Source: Thermodesulfobium acidiphilum | Lineage (GTDB): Bacteria; Thermodesulfobiota; Thermodesulfobiia; Thermodesulfobiales; Thermodesulfobiaceae | DNA: 64,000 nucleotides | Direction: 5' to 3' | Assembly (NCBI RefSeq): GCF_003057965.1 | Contig: NZ_CP020921.1 | Span: forward strand, 1,127,001 to 1,191,000 | Shown: positions 54,660 through 63,610 of the stretch, piece after piece | Layout of the letters: every line of letters begins with the position of its first letter | Position numbering within the stretch: the stretch's first letter is position 1 | The notes under the pieces: model-generated | What the model saw: the letters and a program-made list of their open reading frames with translations, nothing else | Databases searched by the model: none | Told to the model about the DNA's origin: nothing | Made by a program: the position numbers and the translations under genes

Positions 54660-55040
54660 TTATTGCTTATTTTCTTTTCCATTTGCTTTAAGCTCATTAG
54701 TATACTCTTTGTTTACATCCTTTTTTTCTTGTTTTAATTGTTCGATCTGGTTTTGTTCGTTTGTAATATTCTCTTCTGAGCCGCCATTGTTCTTAATTTG
54801 ATTTTTTTCCTGGATTTCTTCTTTAAATTCATTCTGGATTTCTTTTTTTTCTTTATTTTTTTCCATATTTATTTCCTTAATTCCCTGACCATGATTACTT
54901 TTCTTGTCAAAAATTTCAAAAATCCCTGGATTATTCTTACTGGGTATAGGCCCTACTCCTTTTGAGTATGAAACTCCCGCAAAGATAAAAACGCTTACCA
55001 GTACAAATGTTATAAAGTATAAGTGTTTATTTATCAACAT
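54660..55040 (-). CDS. Secreted or anchored low-complexity Lys/Glu/Asn/Gln-rich protein
   Basis: A 126-residue protein with an N-terminal hydrophobic segment (about residues 7-24, ending ...VSYSKG) that is a signal peptide or anchor. The rest is nearly all charged or polar: repeated K, E, N and Q with no hydrophobic core, probably extended coil. I do not recognise a family. AAAGGTGGGG precedes the ATG, so it seems to be a real gene. It might act as a spacer or a surface-charge protein outside the membrane; that is speculation. Confidence 0.5.
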   Translation of the reverse strand: MLINKHLYFITFVLVSVFIFAGVSYSKGVGPIPSKNNPGIFEIFDKKSNHGQGIKEINMEKNKEKKEIQNEFKEEIQEKNQIKNNGGSEENITNEQNQIEQLKQEKKDVNKEYTNELKANGKENKQ

Positions 55041-55249
55041 AACCCCACCTTTCTAAAGGGTACATTATTTATTTTACCATGAATAATATAAACTACAATT
55101 ATTTCTTAAAGTATCCATTTTAATTTAAAAAACAACTTGAAAATTTTTAAAAACGTTCTACTACTGTGCAAAATAAACTCGTAAAATAGAATTGGACTTT
55201 TAGCACTTACCATATTATTCATTTGTTTTAAAATATTTGTTTTAAAAAA

Positions 55250-55324
55250 TGGTCGGGGCGAGTGGACTTGAACCACCGACCTCTCCCACCCCAAAGGAGT
55301 GCGCTACCCCTGCGCTACGCCCCG
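55250..55324 (-). tRNA. tRNA-Pro (anticodon GGG)
   Basis: On the minus strand a complete cloverleaf folds: a 7-bp acceptor stem (CGGGGCG with CGCCCCG), a GCGC/GCGC D stem, an anticodon stem CTCCT/GGGAG with one U-G pair, loop TTGGGGT giving anticodon GGG, and a T stem GGTGG/CCACT with loop TTCAAGT. The discriminator is A and the 3' CCA is encoded. It reads CCC and CCU proline codons. It has its own promoter just upstream. Confidence 0.96.
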
Positions 55325-55334
55325 ACGAGTACTT

Positions 55335-55363
55335 ATTATAAAATAAATTGAAAATAGATGCAA
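55335..55363 (-). promoter_or_regulatory. Promoter of tRNA-Pro
   Basis: On the minus strand TTGCAT (55358-55363) and a perfect TATAAT (55335-55340) are separated by exactly 17 bases. The -10 lies 10 bases from the tRNA 5' end, so transcription would begin almost at the mature end. Confidence 0.6.
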
Positions 55364-55399
55364 TAAAAACTTTGCTCTAAAAGAGACAAAAAAATTATG

Positions 55400-56350
55400 T
55401 TATATCTGATTTATAGCCGTAAGTCTCCAATTTATTGAATCTTCTGATATAAAGCTCCATAACTCCTGAAAATCAACCAATTCATCTTTATTGCCTCTGA
55501 GAATGTTTTTGTTCACATCAACATCATAATCCGTCATTGTAGCTTCAATTTTATAAGTTACATATATTTTCCCCTCTTCAACCCAGGCATCTACCAAATC
55601 CATTCTTTTAACTGAGATATTTTCCACAAAATTTGTAATGCCGCTCTTGTTAAATTCTTCAATTTGTTTCTGAAAATTTAAAAACATTTCATCAGTAGTT
55701 AAGTTTCTTAGCATATTAAAATTCTTCTCTGACCAAGCCTTCTGAATACTTACAAATATTTCTTTGATTTTAGATCTCAAATTCTCCTCAGAAAAGGAAG
55801 GAAAAGCTCTTTCTATCTCCTTTAACCCTCTATCCACATCCATTTTTGCTTGAACAGAGCCTAACTTCACTCCCTGAAGACTATCATTATAAACACTTGA
55901 AGCATTATATAATTCTTTATTCACAGAAACCTCATTATAATTGCTATCACTTTTAAATCTTCTTTTTGCAAAATAATTAATCAGATATATTAGCAAAAAC
56001 CCAATAATTATAATCAATAAAAAGCCAGCTAGAGAACTATTTGGCCCATTAAAACCAAACAAACTACCTAACATTGAAAATAGTGCAATTGAAGCCAGAG
56101 CACCTATCAAACCGCCCAAAAAATTTCTAAGGAAAGATGGTTGACTTTGATTGTTGTTTGGATTAACAGGAGAAGTAGTTTTAGGTGTATTTAGATTTGG
56201 CGAAACATATTTATTTCCTGCTGAATAGCTATGAGTTCCTGTAGTGCCAAAACTTTTGCCACCACCAGCCTTCGAAAAGGCAATTTCTAAATTAAACGCC
56301 GAAAAAGCAAAACTTACTAGCAAAAACAATATTAAAACCTTTTTAAACAA
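55400..56350 (-). CDS. Tim44-like domain membrane protein
   Basis: A 316-residue envelope protein. It begins with a signal peptide (to about residue 26), then a Ser/Gly/Asn-rich stretch and two hydrophobic helices near 75-95 and 105-128. A C-terminal Tim44-like domain follows (IKEIFVSIQKAWSEKNFNML near residue 195, KRMDLVDAWVEEGKIYVTY near 240). Bacterial members of this family are of unknown function. The TTG start lies behind GGAGG. It is transcribed towards tRNA-Pro. Confidence 0.75.
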   Translation of the reverse strand: MFKKVLILFLLVSFAFSAFNLEIAFSKAGGGKSFGTTGTHSYSAGNKYVSPNLNTPKTTSPVNPNNNQSQPSFLRNFLGGLIGALASIALFSMLGSLFGFNGPNSSLAGFLLIIIIGFLLIYLINYFAKRRFKSDSNYNEVSVNKELYNASSVYNDSLQGVKLGSVQAKMDVDRGLKEIERAFPSFSEENLRSKIKEIFVSIQKAWSEKNFNMLRNLTTDEMFLNFQKQIEEFNKSGITNFVENISVKRMDLVDAWVEEGKIYVTYKIEATMTDYDVDVNKNILRGNKDELVDFQELWSFISEDSINWRLTAINQI

Positions 56351-56377
56351 TTTTTAACCTCCAATAATTTTTTATTG

Positions 56378-56383
56378 TATAAT
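56378..56383 (+). promoter_or_regulatory. Candidate -10 box giving a nearly leaderless message
   Basis: A TATAAT ends eight bases before the ATG of the 72-residue membrane protein. Transcription from it would start within a few bases of the start codon. No clear -35 is seen. Confidence 0.4.
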
Positions 56384-56391
56384 CTTATGAT

Positions 56392-56610
56392 ATGAAAAGG
56401 ATGAGAAGACAAAAAGTAACAAGATCTCATATAACGTATTATCTAATATTATTTATTATAGCAACCATAGTTTTATGGCCTGTATATTGGATATGGGCTA
56501 TACCTCCATTTTTACCAGCAATTCTAATTGTTATTTTTGGACCTTCTTATGAAGAATTTATTCATATTTACAATAAATTCTTTAAAAACGGCAATACGAA
56601 AAAAGCTTAA
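56392..56610 (+). CDS. Small membrane protein (72 aa), unknown
   Basis: A 72-residue protein with a basic N-terminus (KRMRRQKVTRSH), then two hydrophobic helices (about residues 16-33 and 38-50) separated by WAIPP, and a polar tail. I do not recognise it. There is no SD, but a TATAAT lies just upstream, so it could be read from a leaderless message. It overlaps purL tail to tail by four bases. Reality is likely but not certain. Confidence 0.45.
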   Translation: MKRMRRQKVTRSHITYYLILFIIATIVLWPVYWIWAIPPFLPAILIVIFGPSYEEFIHIYNKFFKNGNTKKA

Positions 56611-59600
56611 ATTTCATCAGCCACTTTTACTAACTTATTAAAAAGTAAAGATCCATAGTTTCTGTTAATTTTGTATGGGTGATGAGTTAATATAAAATTT
56701 CTCTCTGGATGAGGCATAAGCCCTAATATTCTACCACTTTTATCTGTAATACCAGCAATATTTTCCTTAGAGTCGTTTGGATTGTATTTATCATAAATAA
56801 AAACTACCTGTTTATTTTTGAAAATCTTTTCTAAAACGTCTACTTTAGCATAAAATCTCCCTTCAGCATGCGCTATTGGCAATTCAATTTCAGAAAACTC
56901 GTTCGGCACAAAAATACATCTATTATCCAGGACTTTTATATTTACCCACTCGCATTGAAATTCTCCAGAAGTATTGTAAGTTAAAGTAACATTTTGCTTA
57001 AAATTGCCCTCTTCTAATCCAGGCAAAATCCCAGTTTTGACTAAAACCTGAAAACCATTACAAATTCCCACAATAAGCATTTTTTCATTGCTTTTAACAA
57101 TGTCATTAAAAATTTTTGAAAATTCTACAGCCATTATCTTTCCTGCTGAAATATAATCTCCATACGTAAAACCACCTGGTAAAACCAGAATTCTATAATC
57201 GACAAATTTTACTTCTTTTTTAATAATCCTATTAATATGAAATGAGTCAACTTCAGCACCACTGTTTTCAAGTGCGAGAACTGTTTCTGAATCACAGTTT
57301 GCGCCAGAAGCTTTTAACACTAAGGCTTTTGGTTTTCTTCCCAAAACTATATTTGGAATTGTAAATGACTTTTTATTAAAAGAGTAAGGAGTTTTTTTCT
57401 TTAAATAATCTGGCAAGAGAGGACTCCTCCAGGATTCTTTTAACGCATATATGTTCTCTTTAACTATAGTTTCTCCTGACAAACCTTTTATTGTAAGATA
57501 AGGCTCTTCACAAGTTTTCCCAATTATAGAATATACAGAATCTTCCAAAACCCTTTCAAATTTTTCTTGATTCTCTGGCTTTACCTCTACTAAAAATCTT
57601 CCATTTGACTCAGAAAACAAAATAATTTCATCTTTATCTATTGATTCGCCACAAACGACATCTTTTAATTGAATTCTTACGCCAAAATTACCTGAAAAGC
57701 TCATCTCAGAAATACAAACTGCCAAGCCTCCATCAGAGAGATCGTGACATGAATCTACCAAACCAAGTTCGATAGCTTTTGAAAGTCTTTTCATTAAAGA
57801 CATAGAATCCTTTGCATTAACTTTTGGCACATTACCATCAGTAGAATCAAACATTATTTTCATAAACTGTGAACCGCCCAATTCATTATTAGTTTTACCA
57901 AGAAGGTATACAATATTGCCAGGACCTTTGAAATCTGACGTTATAGTCTTTTCTACATCTTTAACAATAGCAATAGCAGATATTAATAAGGTTGGGGGCA
58001 CAGATATAACTTTGTCGTGATAAGTAAACTCATTGTATAGGCTATCCTTACCTGATATAAATGGAACCTCAAATTCTAGAGAAAAATCATGGCAGGCTTT
58101 TACTGACTCATAAAGACTCCACACGTTTTCTGGTTTTTTAGGCGATCCCCAAGCAAAATTATCTAAAATAGCCGCTTGAGTTATATCAGCTCCAACACAA
58201 ACGAGCTGTCTTAAAGCTTCTTCTATGGCAGAAGCACTCATCCAATATGGGTCCTTCAAACCATAAAAAGGATTAATTCCATTTGAAATTGCAAAGCCTC
58301 TTTTATCATTCCAAAAAGGTCTCAAAACAGCAGCATCGGAAGGTCCATCTCTATATAACCCAATTAAAGGCTTTATTACGCTCATCCCTTGAACCTCAAA
58401 GTCATAACCCGATATAAACTTCTCTTTAGAACAAATGTTATATGAAGATAATATTTTATGCAAAGTCTCAGAAAAATCTGTGATTTTTTTATTGTAATCA
58501 GTAGTTTGTGAAGTTGAATTTGGTTTTTGTGCTAAAATTTTTTTACTAGCTTCTTTCCAACCATTAAACAAAAAATCATTAGAAATATTTGATACCTCAG
58601 AGTTTTCATAATAAAGCTTTAATCTTTTATCATTAGTAAATTTTCCAATTACTGTAGCTTCAACATCTTCAGATTCAAAAATTTTCAATACTTCATCTTT
58701 ATCTTTTTCAGCTATAGCCAGGACCATTCTTTCCTGGGATTCTGATATCCATATTTCAAAATAATTTAGACCTTGATATTTTAAAGGAACTTTATCTAAG
58801 TAAACTTCGACTCCAGTTTCTTCTCCCATTTCCCCTACAGCACTAGACAGTCCTCCACCACCACAATCAGTAATTCTTTTTATGTAACCCATATCACGTA
58901 CTCTAAGTATTGTATCTATAAGTTTCTTTTCCGTAAAAGGATCACCAATTTGTACAGCGCCAGAAGAGACTACTTCAGATTCTTCCGAAAGCTCCAAAGA
59001 TGCAAAGTTTACACCGTGAATTCCATCTCTACCCGTTCTACCACCAACTAAAAGAACCAAATCGCCAGGTTCTTGCCTACCCTTAAGAGCAAACTTTTTT
59101 GGAATAATTCCAATAGAACCACAAAAAACCAGAGGATTTCCCATGTAGTCATCATGAAACAAAACTGTACCATTTACAGTTGGGACACCTATTCTGTTTC
59201 CATAGTCCCTAACGCCTCTGAAAACTCCCTCCAAGATCCTTTTGGGATGTAAGGTTCCCTTCGGTAAATCTTCCTGTGAAACGTCAATATTACCAAAGCA
59301 AAAAACATCGGTATTTGCAATAGGTTTAGCAGAAAGTCCTGTGCCCATAATATCTCTAACTACACCGCCAATTCCCGTAGCAGCACCTCCATATGGTTCT
59401 AAAGCAGAAGGGTGATTATGGGTTTCTACTTTAAAACACAGGCACCAATCGTCGTTAAAACTTATAACACCTGAGTTGTCATCAAAAACAGAAACCAAAT
59501 ATGGCTTTTTAGCCTTTAGCTTATTGGTAGCATCTTTTATTAAAGAAAACATCGCAGGTAGAGTTCTACCTTCAAATTCAACCTCAGATTTAAAAGTCTT

Positions 59601-60272
59601 GTGTATGCAGTGTTCAGACCAACTTTGGGCAATGGTTTCTAATTCAACGTCAGTGGGATCTCTGTCTTCATTTATAAAATAATTTTTAATAATCTTCATT
59701 TCGTTTAAATCAAGGCTTAAACCTCTTTTGACAGATAGCTGTCTTAACTCTTGATCTGTTAAATTTCTTATAGGAATAGTAGTTTTTTTAAATTTAAAGG
59801 TTGGCAGATCTAATAAAATCTTTTCTTTACCCTTTACAACATGTTGAATTAGCTTATTCATTAAGACTTTTTCACAGATTTTATTAACATCCTTCTTTGA
59901 TATTGACTCACCAGTAAAAATATACCTTTTAGACGTTCTACAAGCTTTCACACTATTGTAACCTAAAGTTCTAATACCTCTTTTTATAGGTTCTTCAGCT
60001 GGGTCCATAACTCCAGGATTAAAGATTATTTCTACATCTTCTCCTTTTCTCTCTTGTTTCCCTAAAAAATAAGTCTCAACTACTGGATCTATTAACAAAT
60101 TTTTTGCAATGTCTTCTATCTCATTCTGGTTTAAATCTCCTTCAATATTGTAAACTCTTGCAATCTTGACATCATGAACGCTCTCTACACCAATTGAAAC
60201 AATCTGTCTAAGTACGCTTTCTGCCTCAGCATCAAAAACTCCTTCTTTAAACCAAACCTCGACTCTATACAA
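56607..60272 (-). CDS. purL: Phosphoribosylformylglycinamidine synthase, single-chain PurS-PurL-PurQ
   Basis: A 1221-residue enzyme of purine synthesis that turns FGAR, glutamine and ATP into FGAM. The first 150 residues look like two PurS-type units in tandem (1-75, and 80-150 with NPGVMDPAEEPIKRGI). The PurL core has WSEHCIHKTF near 218, ETHNHPSALEPYGGAATG near 285 and DCGGGGLSSAVGE near 470. The last 240 residues are a class I glutaminase with GANCDSETV near 987, nucleophile GICNGFQ and GLMPHPERNF. Many bacteria keep these as three genes. The TTG start at 60272 follows GAGGGGG. Confidence 0.93.
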   Translation of the reverse strand: MYRVEVWFKEGVFDAEAESVLRQIVSIGVESVHDVKIARVYNIEGDLNQNEIEDIAKNLLIDPVVETYFLGKQERKGEDVEIIFNPGVMDPAEEPIKRGIRTLGYNSVKACRTSKRYIFTGESISKKDVNKICEKVLMNKLIQHVVKGKEKILLDLPTFKFKKTTIPIRNLTDQELRQLSVKRGLSLDLNEMKIIKNYFINEDRDPTDVELETIAQSWSEHCIHKTFKSEVEFEGRTLPAMFSLIKDATNKLKAKKPYLVSVFDDNSGVISFNDDWCLCFKVETHNHPSALEPYGGAATGIGGVVRDIMGTGLSAKPIANTDVFCFGNIDVSQEDLPKGTLHPKRILEGVFRGVRDYGNRIGVPTVNGTVLFHDDYMGNPLVFCGSIGIIPKKFALKGRQEPGDLVLLVGGRTGRDGIHGVNFASLELSEESEVVSSGAVQIGDPFTEKKLIDTILRVRDMGYIKRITDCGGGGLSSAVGEMGEETGVEVYLDKVPLKYQGLNYFEIWISESQERMVLAIAEKDKDEVLKIFESEDVEATVIGKFTNDKRLKLYYENSEVSNISNDFLFNGWKEASKKILAQKPNSTSQTTDYNKKITDFSETLHKILSSYNICSKEKFISGYDFEVQGMSVIKPLIGLYRDGPSDAAVLRPFWNDKRGFAISNGINPFYGLKDPYWMSASAIEEALRQLVCVGADITQAAILDNFAWGSPKKPENVWSLYESVKACHDFSLEFEVPFISGKDSLYNEFTYHDKVISVPPTLLISAIAIVKDVEKTITSDFKGPGNIVYLLGKTNNELGGSQFMKIMFDSTDGNVPKVNAKDSMSLMKRLSKAIELGLVDSCHDLSDGGLAVCISEMSFSGNFGVRIQLKDVVCGESIDKDEIILFSESNGRFLVEVKPENQEKFERVLEDSVYSIIGKTCEEPYLTIKGLSGETIVKENIYALKESWRSPLLPDYLKKKTPYSFNKKSFTIPNIVLGRKPKALVLKASGANCDSETVLALENSGAEVDSFHINRIIKKEVKFVDYRILVLPGGFTYGDYISAGKIMAVEFSKIFNDIVKSNEKMLIVGICNGFQVLVKTGILPGLEEGNFKQNVTLTYNTSGEFQCEWVNIKVLDNRCIFVPNEFSEIELPIAHAEGRFYAKVDVLEKIFKNKQVVFIYDKYNPNDSKENIAGITDKSGRILGLMPHPERNFILTHHPYKINRNYGSLLFNKLVKVADEI

Positions 60273-60346
60273 GGATTAACCCCCTCAAGTTAAATAAAGT
60301 TTTAGAAAATATTATTCTATTTATTAATTTGTAAATACACATACGT

Positions 60347-61219
60347 CTATTTTATCATTTTACGTCTACATACAACAAAGCGATCTATCCCATTTAAATC
60401 TTTTAAACTAAAGCAACTAAAGTTATTGGACTCTCCTATTTCAACAACTTCCTTTGCCTGGTTAAAACCTACTTCAAATATTAAACCACCATCTAAAAAT
60501 AGATAATCTTTAGCTTTAAATAAGATTTTCTCATAAAAGTATAAACCTTTATTTTCTGCAAAAAGTGCAATTTTAGGTTCAAAGTAAATTTCTTCGCTAA
60601 TTACAGAAAGCCGGGTATTGTTAATATCAATATATGGAGGATTAGAAACTATAACATCAAATTTTTCTTTTTCTAAAGGAAACAAATCAGCAAGTTCAAA
60701 AACAACCTTATTTTCCAAATTATTTTCTTTTGCATTCTCTTTGGCAATTTTTAAAGCTCTTTCAGAAATATCGGTCGCAACACAAAAAGAATTCTCAATT
60801 TCTCTTGCTATCGATAAAGCAATTGCACCAGAGCCAGTTCCAATGTCCAAAAAAGTTTTTGCTCGAGGAAAGAACCTTTTTATTATATCAATTATTTCTT
60901 CTGTTTCATTTCTTGGTATTAACACATCTTCATTTACCTTTAATTTTAAAAATCTAAAGGGTTTGTATCCAATTATATACTCAAGTGGTTTATCTTTTAA
61001 TCTTAGCTCGATTGCCTCATAAACTGAATTTATCTTATCTATATCAATTTCTATGTTGTCAAATAAATACAAATCTTTTATATCAATTTCTAAAAAATGT
61101 GATAAAATAATTTTAGATTCCAAAGAAGGATTATCAGTCTTATTTTTTAATTGATCTGAAATATCTTTTGCAAATTGTTTTAAATTAACTGTTCTTTTCT
61201 TTTTAAATTCTTTAATCAT
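60347..61219 (-). CDS. prmC: Peptide chain release factor N5-glutamine methyltransferase
   Basis: A 290-residue methyltransferase that modifies the GGQ glutamine of release factors. The SAM motif is FLDIGTGSGAIALSIA near residue 120, and the catalytic NPPY is in IVSNPPYID near 190. An N-terminal helical domain is present; PRNETEE near 100 is typical. Its usual partner prfA is not adjacent. The ATG has no SD and lies head to head with the FadR-type regulator gene, 50 bases away. Confidence 0.92.
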   Translation of the reverse strand: MIKEFKKKRTVNLKQFAKDISDQLKNKTDNPSLESKIILSHFLEIDIKDLYLFDNIEIDIDKINSVYEAIELRLKDKPLEYIIGYKPFRFLKLKVNEDVLIPRNETEEIIDIIKRFFPRAKTFLDIGTGSGAIALSIAREIENSFCVATDISERALKIAKENAKENNLENKVVFELADLFPLEKEKFDVIVSNPPYIDINNTRLSVISEEIYFEPKIALFAENKGLYFYEKILFKAKDYLFLDGGLIFEVGFNQAKEVVEIGESNNFSCFSLKDLNGIDRFVVCRRKMIK

Positions 61220-61221
61220 GT

Positions 61222-61227
61222 TATAAT
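61222..61227 (+). promoter_or_regulatory. Candidate -10 box for the FadR-type regulator
   Basis: A TATAAT lies 42 bases before the ATG of the regulator and directly beside the divergent prmC start. The -35 would fall inside prmC and is not clear. Confidence 0.35.
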
Positions 61228-61269
61228 CATTTTAAACTAAAAATAAAATCCTGTGGAGGACCAGTTAGT

Positions 61270-61938
61270 ATGCCAAAGAGCTATAAAAGAAGAAAACATC
61301 TTCTTTCCGATGAAGCTTATGAAAAATTAAAAAAACATATATTTCTTGGAAAAATAAAAGTTGGAGAATTGGAAACAGAAAGAGGACTCGCTGAGAGATT
61401 TAATATTAGCAGAACTCCTATAAGAGAGGCTATTTTGAAATTAGAAAAGGAAGGCCTGGTAACTGTAATTCCTAGAGAGGGCATATTAATTGGCAGTCTA
61501 AACAGATTCGATTTAAAAGAAATTTTTGAAATAAGAAGACTTTTAGAAAGCTTCTCAGCAGAAAAATTAGCAAGAGTAAAATCAGATATAGATTTTTCTA
61601 AACTGGAAAAAATAATAATTAATGCACGAAAGAGAATATCAAAGAAAAATTATGTAGGTTTCGTAGATCTAGACAGAGAATTTCACAGCACTATTGCAGA
61701 ACTAACCAAAAATAGATATGTAGTAAGATTTTTAGAAGATATTAGAGACGTTATGAGCCTATCTGGAATAAAAGCTTTAACAAAATCATGGAACTATGAG
61801 CAAGTTTTGCAAGAGCATGCAGAAATATTAGATGCCATAAAGAAAAAAGATCCTTCATCTGCAAAAAAAGCTATGGACAAGCATTTGCTAAATACTTTTA
61901 AGGCTATGATCAGAATATTGCCAAAAATAGAAGATTAA
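61270..61938 (+). CDS. GntR-family regulator, FadR (FCD) type
   Basis: A 222-residue transcription factor. The N-terminal winged helix has the GntR signature TERGLAERFNISRTPIREAI near residue 39, and a C-terminal FCD domain (about 85-215) has the metal/ligand pattern with DREFHSTIAELTKN near 137 and HAEILDAI near 180. The effector, typically an organic acid, is unknown. The ATG lies behind TGGAGG. It overlaps the Nudix gene tail to tail by four bases. It may control its divergent neighbour prmC or distant genes. Confidence 0.88.
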   Translation: MPKSYKRRKHLLSDEAYEKLKKHIFLGKIKVGELETERGLAERFNISRTPIREAILKLEKEGLVTVIPREGILIGSLNRFDLKEIFEIRRLLESFSAEKLARVKSDIDFSKLEKIIINARKRISKKNYVGFVDLDREFHSTIAELTKNRYVVRFLEDIRDVMSLSGIKALTKSWNYEQVLQEHAEILDAIKKKDPSSAKKAMDKHLLNTFKAMIRILPKIED

Positions 61939-62357
61939 ATCTTTTCAAGTATATTTTTTAAAACCTCTATTAAGCCATCAGTTAGGGGAAGTTTTAATAT
62001 TTCATTTTTCGAGAAAAAACATGCTTCCCGGGCATCATCGTTTGCCTTTAAAGAACCACCTGTAAGGCTCAATAAGAATAATAATATTACGTAATGATAA
62101 CCTATTTTATCTTCTTGAAGGTCAATTTTTTCATAAACAGTTAGTAGTTTAATAACTTCAACGCTAAGTGATGTTTCTTCTAAAAATTCTCTTTTTATAG
62201 CATCTTTTAATTTTTCACCCTTTTCTACAACCCCGCCTGGCAAAGACCAACGTCCAATCGAGGGAGGACACTTTCTTTTTACCAAAAGTATCTTGTTATC
62301 TTTTATCAACAAACCACTAACAGCAAGAATAGGAAATGGATATTTTCTTCTATCCAT
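61935..62357 (-). CDS. Nudix hydrolase
   Basis: A 140-residue pyrophosphohydrolase with a complete Nudix box (GGVVEKGEKLKDAIKREFLE, then ETS) at residues 40-62. It could clean oxidised nucleotides or act on ADP-ribose-type substrates; the substrate is not visible. It starts four bases after the tatC stop, so it is the last gene of the cinA-thpR-tatC-nudix operon. Confidence 0.88.
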   Translation of the reverse strand: MDRRKYPFPILAVSGLLIKDNKILLVKRKCPPSIGRWSLPGGVVEKGEKLKDAIKREFLEETSLSVEVIKLLTVYEKIDLQEDKIGYHYVILLFLLSLTGGSLKANDDAREACFFSKNEILKLPLTDGLIEVLKNILEKI

Positions 62358-62360
62358 AAT

Positions 62361-63068
62361 TTAAAATTTCATAGGCTTTAATTTAGAAGAAATAAACATA
62401 CCAATCTCAAAAAGTAGCATTAAAGGAATAAACATAATGCCTTGCGAAAAGAGGTCGGGAGGGCTAATAAAACCTATAAACAAGAAGATTAAAATATAAA
62501 AAAATTTTCTTAACTTTTTTAATGTTTGATAGGAAACAATATTTAGTAATATCAATAACGATAAAACCAGTGGTAATTGAAACATAAGCCCAAAAAAAAC
62601 TATAGTTAAAAAATAAAATGATATAAATTTTGCAATTGAAAGCTTAGCAACTGCGAAACTTGTAGAATGAAAAACAAAAAAATTTAAAGCAAATGGAAGA
62701 ATTATTTTAGCTGAAAAAAGTGCTCCAATAAAAAAAAGAATAACCATTACCGGCATCCATCTCTTTACAAATTTTTGTTCATTTTCATAGAGTCCAGGAG
62801 CAAGAAACCACCATATACTATAAAAAATAATAGGCGACATAATTATAAATCCCAATATCATAGATAATTTTAAATCAGTGGTAAACATTTCAAGTGGCGA
62901 AAAATAAACAAGTGTACCTTTAGGAAGAGTTGAGCTAATGAAAGATAAAACTTTGTCTTTAAAAAACCATGCTATTATTATCCCAACAAACCACGAACCT
63001 AAACCTATTATTAGAGTCTTTCTCAGATCGCTGAGATGCTCAATAAGGCTCATTTCTTTTTCATTCAT
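62361..63068 (-). CDS. tatC: Sec-independent protein translocase TatC
   Basis: A 235-residue inner-membrane protein with six hydrophobic helices, which binds twin-arginine signal peptides. The cytosolic start EMSLIEHLSDLRKTLI and the conserved SPIIFYSIWWFLAPGLYENE near residue 80 are hallmarks, as is FISPPDLFSQ near 205. TatA is not in the window. It overlaps thpR by four bases (ATGA), so they are translationally coupled. Confidence 0.94.
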   Translation of the reverse strand: MNEKEMSLIEHLSDLRKTLIIGLGSWFVGIIIAWFFKDKVLSFISSTLPKGTLVYFSPLEMFTTDLKLSMILGFIIMSPIIFYSIWWFLAPGLYENEQKFVKRWMPVMVILFFIGALFSAKIILPFALNFFVFHSTSFAVAKLSIAKFISFYFLTIVFFGLMFQLPLVLSLLILLNIVSYQTLKKLRKFFYILIFLFIGFISPPDLFSQGIMFIPLMLLFEIGMFISSKLKPMKF

Positions 63069-63610
63069 AGCCTAACCGAAAATACCTCCTTATAAACAGG
63101 CCCCTCAGGTAACAAAATACTTTGAAATAGACTAACTTTATCCATGATAGATTCTATTTTCTTCTTTCCTTTAAAATAGACCGGGAAAATATCATCACCT
63201 ATCAAAGTTTCTCTAAATCTAACCAATGTAAGATGGGGTTTAAACTCTCTTTTCTCCATATCAAACCCTAAATTACTCATAGCCAGATCAACGTTTCTAA
63301 AAATTTTTTCAAAATCGTTATCTCTTTCATATATTTTTAAATAAGCAAATTTTGGATTATGTCTTGATGGAATATAACCAATCTCATTAGAGAAAAAAAA
63401 GTTAAACCTCTTAAAATTAGAGAGTGAGTCCAAAAGCTGCTCCGAAATTATTTGAACATCTAATTTTGTTTCTCCTAAAAATTTAAAAGTAATGTGATAA
63501 TTTTTGAAATCAACAATTTTGTGTTTCTTAAATGCTTCACAATTCATTACATTAAGGTAAATATCTTTAGCATCTTTATTGTGAATCTTGTAAGCAATAA
63601 ATAATCTCAC
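63065..63610 (-). CDS. thpR: RNA 2',3'-cyclic phosphodiesterase
   Basis: A 181-residue 2H phosphoesterase (LigT/ThpR) that opens RNA 2',3'-cyclic phosphates. The two catalytic motifs are YHITFKFLGE near residue 40 and KPHLTLVRFRE near 125. It begins with GTG overlapping the stop of cinA by four bases (GTGA). The thpR-cinA pairing is common in bacteria. Confidence 0.9.
   Translation of the reverse strand: MRLFIAYKIHNKDAKDIYLNVMNCEAFKKHKIVDFKNYHITFKFLGETKLDVQIISEQLLDSLSNFKRFNFFFSNEIGYIPSRHNPKFAYLKIYERDNDFEKIFRNVDLAMSNLGFDMEKREFKPHLTLVRFRETLIGDDIFPVYFKGKKKIESIMDKVSLFQSILLPEGPVYKEVFSVRL

Noticed and set aside
55106-55294. 62-codon reading frame on the minus strand overlapping tRNA-Pro
   Set aside because: Its first part lies inside the tRNA gene and the protein has no recognisable features.
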